25,369 nt of DNA from Chloroflexota bacterium (GTDB taxonomy: Bacteria; Chloroflexota; Limnocylindria; Limnocylindrales; CSP1-4), in assembly GCA_021786265.1 (NCBI GenBank), contig JAJYNP010000328.1, forward strand, positions 1 to 25,369. Direction: 5' to 3'. The position numbers were made by a program, and so were the translations under genes. The notes beneath the pieces were generated by a model. That model made no database searches. It worked only from the letters and a program-made list of their open reading frames with translations, and had not been told where the DNA came from. Shown here piece by piece: positions 13,775-21,278 of the stretch (the first letter of the stretch is position 1; each line of letters begins with the position of its first letter).

Positions 13775-15154
13775 GTGCCAAGTGCGTCGGCCCCCGGCCT
13801 GATCGACGACCGCGCGTCCGTCGAGCCATCCAGCCGAGGCGGCGCGGGCCACCGGCTGGACGTGCACCCGTCGCAGCGGCTGCTCGCCGGCCTCCTCCTG
13901 GTCGGCATCCTGATCGCAACGGCTGTCCGCGTCGTCCTGCTTCCCACCGCCGGCTTCCGCCCCGACCTGGACCAGTTCGTGCTGTGGGTGCACGACATCG
14001 CCACCATGCCCCTCGGCGATGCGTACCGCCAGAACCTCTCGTTCCCCCCGGTGATGGCGTACGTCTTCGCCGCCCTGGGCGCCGCTGATCCGGCATTCCG
14101 CACGGCGACGACCGCCGCCGATCCATGGATGCGCGTCCTGATGAAGCTGCCGGCCACGCTCGCCGACGCAGGGCTCGCGGCCGGGGTGGCGTATGCACTG
14201 CGAAGCCGGCCAGGGTGGGCGGTCGCCGGAGCGCTCGGGATCCTGCTCCACCCCGCGGTGCTGTACCTGAGCGCGTGGTGGGGCCAGTTCGAGTCGATCT
14301 ACCTCCTGCCGGCCCTCGTCGCCTATCTCCTCGCCATCTCGGGTCGCCCGGTCCCGGCCGGTGTGGCGCTCGCGATCAGCCTCATGACCAAGCCACAGGC
14401 ACTGCCGTTTCTGGTCCCGTTCGCGGCCTGGGTGCTGGGCCGGTACGGGGTCCGGGTGGCCGTCGCGACCGCGTTGGCCGGTGCGCTCACCGTCGGCCTG
14501 CTGTGGCTCCCGTTCCTCGCCGCGGGCGGCCCGCTCGCCTACCTCGGCAATGTGGCCATGTACCAGGGGGAGACGTTCCCCGTGATCTCGTTACGCGCCT
14601 GGAACGCCTGGTGGATCCTCCAGGTGCAGGTCACCGGCGGGTTCGTCAGCGACGCAGGGCGCATCGCGGGGCCTGTCACCCCCCGGCTGATCGGGCTGGC
14701 CATGGCGGGCCTCGGCGAGGCGATCGTGTTCCTCGCGGTGTTGCGACGTCCGACACCCCGCGCACTCGCCCTGGGCCTGACGTGCGCCACCCTGGTCGCG
14801 TTCTCCCTCCTCACCACCATGCACGAGCGATACGCCTACGGGGCGGTCGTGTTCCTGGCCCTGCTGCTCCCGGAGCGCGGCCCTCGACTGGCCTGGATCG
14901 CGTTCGGCATCCTCTTCACGCTCAATCTCGTGGCGGCCATCCCCGCCACGCCAGTGCTCGCATCGGTCCCGTTGGGGGGCGCGCTGGGTATCGCCGGCTC
15001 CCTCGGCATGCTGTCACTGACGGCTGCCTGCCTGTGGCTGCTGCTCCGGGCACCGCCGGTCGGCGCGGCAGGCAGGATCCCGGGCGAACCCGTCCGCCTG
15101 CCCAGCCAGGCCGCGACGGGGATCAGCACCATGGGCAGGTCGCCGAGGGAGTAG
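13775..15154 (+). CDS. GT-C fold mannosyltransferase-like membrane protein
   Basis: A polytopic protein of up to 459 residues. The first extracytoplasmic loop has FRPDLDQFVLWVHDIATM with two acidic residues, followed by SFPPVMAYVFAALGA. Later blocks WWGQFESIYLLPALVAYLLA and MTKPQALPFLVPFAAWVLG resemble PIG-M/GT87-type transferases. TMHERYAYGAVVFLALLLPE near the end is common in such proteins. The GTG at 13775 is preceded by TACAGT (13762-13767) seven bases upstream, suggesting a leaderless start. The last 30 or so residues (from about GRIPGEP) run antisense through the GT87 gene that converges on it, so the true end may have been lost. It is the only plus-strand gene between the two minus operons. 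Confidence 0.75.
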   Translation: MPSASAPGLIDDRASVEPSSRGGAGHRLDVHPSQRLLAGLLLVGILIATAVRVVLLPTAGFRPDLDQFVLWVHDIATMPLGDAYRQNLSFPPVMAYVFAALGAADPAFRTATTAADPWMRVLMKLPATLADAGLAAGVAYALRSRPGWAVAGALGILLHPAVLYLSAWWGQFESIYLLPALVAYLLAISGRPVPAGVALAISLMTKPQALPFLVPFAAWVLGRYGVRVAVATALAGALTVGLLWLPFLAAGGPLAYLGNVAMYQGETFPVISLRAWNAWWILQVQVTGGFVSDAGRIAGPVTPRLIGLAMAGLGEAIVFLAVLRRPTPRALALGLTCATLVAFSLLTTMHERYAYGAVVFLALLLPERGPRLAWIAFGILFTLNLVAAIPATPVLASVPLGGALGIAGSLGMLSLTAACLWLLLRAPPVGAAGRIPGEPVRLPSQAATGISTMGRSPRE

Positions 15155-15855
15155 TACCAGGCCACGGACGAGTGGCGCATCACGGTCGGGTAGTCGAGCC
15201 ACAGGCCCAGCAGCGGCAGGTTCGCCAGGGCGAACACGACTGCCGCGATCCACCACCGGCGCCGCCGCACGCCGATGAACGCCAGCGGCAGCAGCGACGG
15301 CTTCATGAGGACAAGGACCGACGGCCAGGCCCACAGCAGTCCCGCCGCGACGAAGGCGGTGACCCACATGTCGGAGTTGCCGTAGATCGTCTCGGAGATC
15401 GTCTTCGGGAAGAAGACAAGGAAGGCGAGGATCGGCCACGACCAGCGGGCCGGACGGAGCCGCCAGACCGCGTAACCGACGATGCCGATCGGGATGACCC
15501 ACCACAGCCAGAACGGCAGCCAGTGGAACGGGACGAACAGGAACAGGGCCAGCGGCGGGTACAGGACGTCGACCTCGGTCCGCACCACGTAGGGCCCGCT
15601 GAGCTGGTGCGCCAGGTACATCTGCCCGGTGTCGAGCCATCGCTCGCCGACGGCGCGATAGAACGGGAAATCGAGCCCGATGGCGTGCTGCTCGTCGATG
15701 AACGCCCAGAGCTCCACGAACTCGTAGACGGCCAGCGCCAGGAAGACACCGGTGGTGACGAAGACGAACCGCCGCCGGCCGACTGGCCCCGGCAGGGGCA
15801 GGCGGGACCACGCGGTGCGCAACCACCGCGACGCGAGCGCGGACGGGCCCGTCAT
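14836..15855 (-). CDS. GT87-family (DUF2029) glycosyltransferase with an unnatural C-terminus
   Basis: The GT87 layout is clear: FYRAVGERWLDTGQMYLAHQL, then DVLYPPLALFLFVPFHWLP, then several membrane helices up to about GDLPMVLIPVAAWLG. These GT-C enzymes move mannose-type sugars from a lipid carrier at the outer face of the membrane. From roughly 15080 downwards the reading frame is only the antisense of the convergent GT-C gene (Ser/Pro/Arg/Ala-rich, no membrane segments). The native end and stop are missing, so the two 3' ends overlap by 319 bases. ATG at 15855 makes an ATGA overlap with the GT2 stop. It is the last gene of a five-gene minus operon. Confidence 0.7.
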   Translation of the reverse strand: MTGPSALASRWLRTAWSRLPLPGPVGRRRFVFVTTGVFLALAVYEFVELWAFIDEQHAIGLDFPFYRAVGERWLDTGQMYLAHQLSGPYVVRTEVDVLYPPLALFLFVPFHWLPFWLWWVIPIGIVGYAVWRLRPARWSWPILAFLVFFPKTISETIYGNSDMWVTAFVAAGLLWAWPSVLVLMKPSLLPLAFIGVRRRRWWIAAVVFALANLPLLGLWLDYPTVMRHSSVAWYYSLGDLPMVLIPVAAWLGRRTGSPGILPAAPTGGARSSSHRQAAVSDSMPREPAIPSAPPNGTDASTGVAGMAATRLSVKRMPNAIQASRGPRSGSSRARNTTAP

Positions 15856-16619
15856 CCTCGACCCCCACGAGCCATGCCGCCGTGCCGGCGCGCAAATCGT
15901 CCACGGAACGCCACCAGGTACCAGCGCAGGTAGTGCGGCAGCCAGGCCCGCAGCCGGAAGTGGCTCTCGCCGGCCGTGCGGTCGCGCCACGTGGTGGGAA
16001 CCTCCGCGAGCATGCGCCCCGCCAGCGTCGCCTTCACGCAGAGCTCCAGGGCAAGCTCGAACCCCGCCTCGCTCTCGATCGTGACGGAGTCCAGGAACAC
16101 CCGCGAGTACAGCTTGAAGTTGCTGGTCGGGTCGTGGATCGGGAGGCCGGCGAACCAGTGCAGCGAGAGCCCGGCGGCCCGGCTCAGGGTGCGCTTGAGC
16201 AGCGGCCCCCCGACCTGGCGCCCGCCCCGCATGTACCGGCTGGCCGCGACCACGTCGGCGCCGAGCCCCGCCAGGCGCACCATCGGCTCGACATCGCGCG
16301 GGTCATCCGAACCGTCGGCCATGGTGATCAGGACGTAGTCGCCCCGCGAGGCCGCGATGCCGGACTTCATCGCGTTGAGGACGCCGCGGCCCAGGTCGTT
16401 GCGAAGCAGGCGGACCTGCGGCAACTCGGTGGCCAGCGCGCGCACCGGCGGCACGGTCGTGTCGGCGTCGAAGTCGTGGACCACCAGGATCTCGTGGGGG
16501 GTCTGCAGCGCGGCCGCCAGCGCCCGCAGGACCGGCACGACCCGGTCGCCCTCGTTGTAGACCGGCATCACCACGGACAGCTCGGGCCCCGCGTCGCCGG
16601 GCAGCGACGATCCCGTCAC
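15852..16619 (-). CDS. GT2 glycosyltransferase, dolichol-phosphate-mannose-synthase-like
   Basis: A 255-residue GT-A transferase: SVVMPVYNEGDRV at the first strand, HDFDADTT in place of the DDGSxDxT nucleotide-sugar motif, NDLGRGVLNAMKSGI, the metal site ITMADGSDDP, then FKLYSR and the late WRDRTAGESHFRL. It is soluble, with no membrane tail. By family it transfers a hexose onto polyprenyl phosphate. GTG at 16619 overlaps the stop of the upstream UPF0104 gene as GTGA, and the gene ends in an ATGA overlap with the GT87 gene. The longer frame upstream of the GTG is antisense of that gene. Confidence 0.85.
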   Translation of the reverse strand: MTGSSLPGDAGPELSVVMPVYNEGDRVVPVLRALAAALQTPHEILVVHDFDADTTVPPVRALATELPQVRLLRNDLGRGVLNAMKSGIAASRGDYVLITMADGSDDPRDVEPMVRLAGLGADVVAASRYMRGGRQVGGPLLKRTLSRAAGLSLHWFAGLPIHDPTSNFKLYSRVFLDSVTIESEAGFELALELCVKATLAGRMLAEVPTTWRDRTAGESHFRLRAWLPHYLRWYLVAFRGRFARRHGGMARGGRG

Positions 16620-17665
16620 TCCGGCACCACCGCGGGATCCTGCCGCAGGGAACGAGCCCCGGTCGACAGCGAGGCCATCCCCATCCCCGACGCGCTCAGC
16701 GCGACTGCACCGCCAAGCGCCGACGGCGCGACGGCCATCACGTGCGCCAGCACGGCGAGCGAGAACGCCGGAGAAGCCGCCACGCCGAGCGCCGCCGCCG
16801 TGCCCGCCGCGGCAAGCTCGAACGTCCCCAGGTACCCGGGCGCCGAGGGGAGCGCCGTGCCGAGTACGGTCACCGCCGCGATCAGCAGGGCGGCGGCAGG
16901 CGCAAGCGTCATGCCCAGGGATTGGCCTACGAGCCAGAACGTGGTCGCGTCCAGGAGCCAGCACGCGCCGCTGATCGCGAGGGCCAGACCGGCGGCGGGA
17001 CGCTCCTGCGCGGCGTCGGCACCCACCGCCATGAACCGGACGAAGCGCAGGACACCGGCGACCGCCCGCGACGGCAGGCGGCTCTCTGCGCGCGCCAGGA
17101 TACGCCCGAGGAGCCCCAGGCCTCCGGTCAGCAGGGCGGCCACCACCACGACCCCGGCGATGGCGGCGAGGCCGGCGGCCTGGGTCAGCCAGGCGGGCGC
17201 ACCCAGCACGAGCGCGGCGCCGAACGCAAGGACCGCCAGGCTCGCCGTGTCCAGCACGCGCTCGAGCACCACCGTCCCGAACACCACGCCGGAGTCGAGG
17301 CGCTCGGCCCGGGCCGCAAGATACGCCCGGATCGGCTCACCCAGCCGGGCGGGGAGGACCGCATTGCCCAGGTACCCGATCAGCAGGATGGGGAGCAGCG
17401 TGGCCAGGCGGATCGGCGTGGCGGGACGCGCGATGGCGAGCAGGGCGCGCCAGCGGACCGTCCGCAGCACGAGCTGCACGCCGATGACCCCGAAGATCGC
17501 AACGAGCGGGAGCGGATCGGCGCGCTGGAGCCGCGTGGCCGCGGCCTGCACGTCCACCCCGCGGAGCGCGACATACAGGGCCACGACGCTGACGACCACG
17601 CCCAGGGGCGCGGCGAGGTGGCGCCGCAGCCCCCGCCCGGAACCGGTTGCGTCCCCGGCGCTCAC
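16616..17665 (-). CDS. UPF0104/LPG-synthase-TM family membrane protein, second copy
   Basis: A 349-residue polytopic protein of the same family as 11867-12871. Shared blocks are QLVLRTVRWRALL, LLIGYLGNAVLPARLGEPIRAYL and LPSAPGYLGTFELA. It has the same size and no soluble domain. It again lies directly next to a GT2 gene and a GT-C gene, though here it comes before the GT2. GTG at 17665 forms a GTGA overlap with the methyltransferase stop. A role as flippase or membrane partner for the GT2 product is inferred from this repeated neighbourhood. Confidence 0.83.
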   Translation of the reverse strand: MSAGDATGSGRGLRRHLAAPLGVVVSVVALYVALRGVDVQAAATRLQRADPLPLVAIFGVIGVQLVLRTVRWRALLAIARPATPIRLATLLPILLIGYLGNAVLPARLGEPIRAYLAARAERLDSGVVFGTVVLERVLDTASLAVLAFGAALVLGAPAWLTQAAGLAAIAGVVVVAALLTGGLGLLGRILARAESRLPSRAVAGVLRFVRFMAVGADAAQERPAAGLALAISGACWLLDATTFWLVGQSLGMTLAPAAALLIAAVTVLGTALPSAPGYLGTFELAAAGTAAALGVAASPAFSLAVLAHVMAVAPSALGGAVALSASGMGMASLSTGARSLRQDPAVVPE

Positions 17666-18318
17666 CGTCGTTCACCAACGTACAGCGTCTGGCCGCCCAG
17701 CAGCCACCACGCGGGCGGGAAGCGCAGGTACGCGCGCACCAGCGCCGGGCGGTACGGAAGACGACCCTTCGTCGTGTAGGGCAGGAATCGCACGACCAGG
17801 TGGCGCGTCCGGAAGCGGGCCGACTCGGCCGCCTCGACCAGGCTCCGCTCGGTCAGCGCGACCTTGTGGTCGATGAAGTCCCAGTACGCCGCACCCACCA
17901 GCCGGATGTTCGGCTGGAGGATCACCACGCGTCCGCCGGGGCGCAGCAGCTCCCGGACCACGGCGAGCTGCTCGATCACTGCAGCGGCCGACGGCAGGTG
18001 TTCCAGGTAGTTGCTCATGAAGGCCGTGCCGAAGTGCGCCTCGGGAAGGACACCGGCGAGTGCGAGGCCGTCGGCCTGCACGAACCGCACATCCCCCGGG
18101 AGATCGACCGAGACGTCGCGCACGTCCGTGGCCCACTTCTCGACCGCCTCGACGTGCCGGATGAAGTAGCCCCGGTCGCAGGCGAGGTCCAGCACGGGCG
18201 CCTCCCGCAACACATGGCGCTGGAGGTACGCTGCGATCACGGCCCACGCGGCATCCTTCGCCCGCGCCTCCCGGTCGCTGAACCGGTGCGCGTAGACGTC
18301 GCCCAGGGCGGGCGTCAG
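17662..18318 (-). CDS. Class I SAM-dependent methyltransferase, probable CTG start
   Basis: A 218-residue methyltransferase: motif I is VLDLACDRGYFIRHV, followed by the acidic VQADGLA, HFGTAFMSNYLEHLP and RELLRPGGRVVILQPNIRL, the normal order of a Rossmann methyltransferase. The target is probably a glycan or lipid-linked sugar. Its start is unusual. The domain needs the segment VYAHRFSDREARAKDAAW, but no ATG, GTG or TTG precedes it closely. CTG at 18318 forms CTGA with the epimerase stop, the same 4-base overlap that joins every other gene of this operon. The alternative is GTG at 18351, giving a 37-base overlap. The family is certain, the start less so. Confidence 0.78.
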   Translation of the reverse strand: MTPALGDVYAHRFSDREARAKDAAWAVIAAYLQRHVLREAPVLDLACDRGYFIRHVEAVEKWATDVRDVSVDLPGDVRFVQADGLALAGVLPEAHFGTAFMSNYLEHLPSAAAVIEQLAVVRELLRPGGRVVILQPNIRLVGAAYWDFIDHKVALTERSLVEAAESARFRTRHLVVRFLPYTTKGRLPYRPALVRAYLRFPPAWWLLGGQTLYVGERR

Positions 18319-19334
18319 ATCCGGCCCGCTGCCAGCTCGTCCCTGATCCACGGGATCACCTCGTCGAGCATCTCGTCGAGCGTGGTGGCGGCCTCGAAGC
18401 CGAGGACCTCGCGGGCCTTGCGGACGTCCGGCACCCGCATCTGCACGTCGTGCTCGAATGGCGGGTCGCTGACGAACGCGAACGGACGGTCGCCGTGCAC
18501 CTTCCGCCAGACCAGCTGCGCGAGCTCCAGCACGGTCGTGCGCTGCTCCGTCGAGAGGTTGAAGTCCTGGTTGATCGCCGCGGGCGACTCCATCGCCAGC
18601 CGGATCCCCCGCGCCAAGTCGCCGCCGTACGTGTAGTGCCGGACCTGGTTCCCCTCGCCCAGGATGTGCAGCGGGTCCTGGCCGCGCAGCACCTTCTGTA
18701 CCAGGTCGGGCACCACGTGGCTCATGGCCAGCTTCACGTTGCCGCTCATCACCTCCGCGTCGCGGACCGCGCGGCGCTCGCCGATGCCCACGCAGTTGAA
18801 CGGCCGCAGGATCGTGTACGGCAGCCCGTACTGCTCCCATGCCCCCTTCGCGAAGTACTCGCTGGCGAGCTTCTGGAAGCCGTAGGTCGACCGGGGTGGC
18901 GGACTGCTCAGCTGGGCGCCCTCGGGCGTCGGGAAGACGGTCGCCGACTCGAACACCATCGAGCTCGAGATCACGATGATCCGCTCGAGGTGCCCGCTCC
19001 GACGGGCCGCCAGCGCGGCGTCGAACGTGGAGGCCAGGATCCGCTCGTTCTCCGCCAGCAGGTCGTAGGCGAACTCGTGGAAGTAGCTGATGCCGCCGAT
19101 CATCGCGGCCGCCGCCACCACCTGGTCCACGCCGGCCGCCAGCTCGCGCACCAGGCCGGTGTCCTTGGCATCGCCACAGACGAACCGGTATCGCGGGTGC
19201 GCGTCGTAGCTCTTGACCGCCTCGCCGTACTTGCTGAAGTCGTCGAGCCCTACCACCTCGTGGCCGGCGTCGAGCAGTTCGGGCACCAGGTATCCCGCGA
19301 TGAACCCGGCGGCGCCGGTGACCAGGACCCGCAC
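18315..19334 (-). CDS. NAD-dependent nucleotide-sugar epimerase/dehydratase (extended SDR)
   Basis: A 339-residue extended short-chain dehydrogenase. The NAD motif GAAGFIAG (residues 7-14) has Ala at the third glycine position of GxxGxxG. The serine motif VISSSMVFE is at 121-129 and the catalytic Y151xxxK155 in STYGFQK. HILGEGNQVRHYTYGGDLARGI and the C-terminal DVRKAREVLGFE are typical of GDP- or UDP-sugar enzymes. The substrate cannot be named. GTG at 19334 is preceded by a GGAGGGAG ribosome binding site and is the first gene of a five-gene operon: SDR, methyltransferase, UPF0104, GT2, GT87. Confidence 0.85.
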   Translation of the reverse strand: MRVLVTGAAGFIAGYLVPELLDAGHEVVGLDDFSKYGEAVKSYDAHPRYRFVCGDAKDTGLVRELAAGVDQVVAAAAMIGGISYFHEFAYDLLAENERILASTFDAALAARRSGHLERIIVISSSMVFESATVFPTPEGAQLSSPPPRSTYGFQKLASEYFAKGAWEQYGLPYTILRPFNCVGIGERRAVRDAEVMSGNVKLAMSHVVPDLVQKVLRGQDPLHILGEGNQVRHYTYGGDLARGIRLAMESPAAINQDFNLSTEQRTTVLELAQLVWRKVHGDRPFAFVSDPPFEHDVQMRVPDVRKAREVLGFEAATTLDEMLDEVIPWIRDELAAGRI

Positions 19335-19660
19335 GCTCCCTCCCGTTGACGATGACCGGGACCGACTCGAGCGCCGCTTCCCCGCCGGCTATCCTAGCCG
19401 ACGCCTCCGCCTCTGGCCACGATCCCCGTGACCTCGATCGGGCTCACGGCGATGCGACTGTGCAGCAGCCCCCCGTGTCGTAAAGTGCCCCTTCCGAAAG
19501 CCCCGCACGATCGTAAGCTGCCGTCTTGACTCCGGAAGCTCCTCGGGCGAGCGGTGGAACGTGGAACGCCCGATCCTCATCGTGCCGGCGGGCGTTCTGC
19601 TGGCGCTGCGGGGCTGAGCGGAACACGGACGAACCCGGCAGCCACGGCGGTATCGTTGCC
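19335..19660. other. 326-bp divergent intergenic region
   Basis: It lies between the SDR operon and the large membrane protein gene. It holds the possible SDR promoter, the pair of imperfect direct repeats tcgtaaagtgcc (about 19479) and tcgtaagctgcc (about 19511), and a TATCGT box (19651-19656) just before the ATG at 19661. No gene or RNA was recognised. Confidence 0.4.
19391..19419 (-). promoter_or_regulatory. Possible promoter for the SDR operon
   Basis: Read on the minus strand, TGGCCA (19414-19419) and TAGGAT (19391-19396) are 17 bases apart, with about 56 bases of leader and a good RBS before the GTG at 19334. The same TAGGAT box precedes the other minus operon (13659-13664). Only the spacing supports the call. 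Confidence 0.35.
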
Positions 19661-21121
19661 ATGCACCGTGACGGTGATCCGGACACCAGGGAAAGCCGAA
19701 CACGAGGGGGCTGTGAGTCCGCAACCGATCAGCCGATCCCGCGCCCGGTGACGCACGCCGACGCGCTGGCCGTCGCTCGCCACGCGGGTACGGCATCTGG
19801 CGCAGCGGTGGGTGCCGCCGCTGCCCGCGCGTGGAGCCGGCTCCCCACCGCGCTCCGCTGGTCGCTCGTGCTGGGCGCCGCGGTCGGCATCCAGCTCCTG
19901 CGACGACCGGAGACACTGCTGCGGCCGGAGTTCTTCCAGGAGGACGGGCAGGTCTTCTACATCGGCACGTACTTCGGCAGCCCGCTCGAGACGATCCTCC
20001 GCCCGTATGCCGGCTATCTCCATCTCGTGCCCCGGCTCGTGGCGCTCCTCTCCCGGCTGGTGCCGGTCGCAGACGCTCCGCTCGTGACCAACACCGCCGC
20101 CCTCCTGGTGACCGCCGCGGTGGCCGCGTACCTCGCGAGCGGCAGGCTGGCCGACGCCATCCCGTCCGCGCGTCTGCGCTGGGCGATCGCGGCGCTGGTC
20201 GTGTTCCTCCCCAACTCGCACGAGACGCTCGGCACCATCGCCTACGCGCAGTGGTACCTCGGGATGTACCTGCTGCTGGCCGCGTATGCCACCTCGCCCA
20301 GAAGGCGGGCAGTCGAGGCGATCGATCTCCTGACCCTGGGCGTGGCGTCGTTTACCGGGCCCTGGGGACTGTTGCTTGCGCCGCTGTACGCGTGGCAGGC
20401 CCGCCCTCGGCCGGCGACCCGCCAGGCCGGGACTGTCCGCGATCCGGCGCCGGAACGCCTGCACTGGGACGGGGTCCGGATCCGCCGGGCGCTGGCGGTC
20501 TGGCTCCCATCGCTCGTGCAGCTCGCGTACATCATCGTGACACCGGCCCCCAGCGTGGGCAATGGAACAGCGACCGTTGCGGGCGCGGTGGGGGCGTTCG
20601 GGAGTCGGTTCGTGGATGCGCCGTTCCTGGGCGCCGTCTGGACATCGTTGCTGCTCCAGGCCGGCCTGCCGTTCGCCCTCCTGGCGGGGCTGACCGTGGG
20701 CATCGGCGGCCTGATCGTTGTAGCCTCCCGCGCGCTCACGGTTCCCGAGCGCGTCGTGGCCCTGTACGTCCTGGGCGTCGCGGTAGTGACGACGATGGTT
20801 CGGGAACGCACCATCCTCGGCGGCTTCCTCGACCCGGGGGTAGCCGAGCGCTACGTGGTGGTTCCCGGGCTGGTCCTCGCGGCGGCGGCCGTGAGTGCGC
20901 TCATTCGTGGCAGAGGGGCACCACGAGTGGCCGGCATGATCCTGGTGGCCCTGCTGACGTTTGGCATCGTGGGTGACTTCCGGATCCCGCCTCATCCTTC
21001 GCTCGACTGGCCACAGCGAAGCCAGTGCATCGGCGGGACGGCGCCGTGCACGGTGCCCGTGCAGGACCCAGCTATCTGGACGATCCACTGGCCCGGCTCG
21101 GCAGGCACATACATGCAGTAG
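19661..21121 (+). CDS. Large polytopic membrane protein, GT-C-like, function unknown
   Basis: A protein of about 486 residues with some ten hydrophobic segments. After the first helix comes RPEFFQEDGQVFYIGTYFG, an acidic first loop like that of GT-C transferases, then YAGYLHLVPRLVALLSRLVP and a long middle of membrane helices. The tail (SQCIGGTAPCTVPVQDPAIW) is extracytoplasmic and has two cysteines that could pair. ATG at 19661 leaves a 90-residue polar N-terminal region; GTG at 19749 and the in-frame upstream ATG-type start at 19526 are alternatives. By position it belongs to the glycan locus. I cannot assign a donor, an acceptor or a named family. Confidence 0.65.
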   Translation: MHRDGDPDTRESRTRGGCESATDQPIPRPVTHADALAVARHAGTASGAAVGAAAARAWSRLPTALRWSLVLGAAVGIQLLRRPETLLRPEFFQEDGQVFYIGTYFGSPLETILRPYAGYLHLVPRLVALLSRLVPVADAPLVTNTAALLVTAAVAAYLASGRLADAIPSARLRWAIAALVVFLPNSHETLGTIAYAQWYLGMYLLLAAYATSPRRRAVEAIDLLTLGVASFTGPWGLLLAPLYAWQARPRPATRQAGTVRDPAPERLHWDGVRIRRALAVWLPSLVQLAYIIVTPAPSVGNGTATVAGAVGAFGSRFVDAPFLGAVWTSLLLQAGLPFALLAGLTVGIGGLIVVASRALTVPERVVALYVLGVAVVTTMVRERTILGGFLDPGVAERYVVVPGLVLAAAAVSALIRGRGAPRVAGMILVALLTFGIVGDFRIPPHPSLDWPQRSQCIGGTAPCTVPVQDPAIWTIHWPGSAGTYMQ

Positions 21122-21243
21122 CCACTGCGGTTTCGAACCCTGACTGCGCGCACCGCGCCAGAGCTCCCCGCCCCAACCCGTCCGCGCCCGTCAGATCCCG
21201 ATCCGGCTGGCCGCCGCACCCCACACGCCGACACGCCCCGGCG

Positions 21244-21278
21244 TTGACGAATCACGCGCACAGCGTGATAGTGTGGTC
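21244..21278 (+). promoter_or_regulatory. Autoregulated leaderless promoter of the HTH-MNT gene
   Basis: TTGACG (21244-21249), 17 bases, GATAGT (21267-21272), then six bases to the ATG at 21279. The palindrome ATCACGC-GCACA-GCGTGAT (21251-21269) fills the spacer and touches the -10 box, so a bound repressor would exclude polymerase. The same layout is kept in the second copy at 25075-25110. The encoded winged-helix domain is the natural repressor. Confidence 0.7.

Noticed and set aside
15882..17876. Long plus-strand ORF opposite GT2, UPF0104 and methyltransferase
   Set aside because: Antisense shadow of three recognisable genes; no motif of its own.
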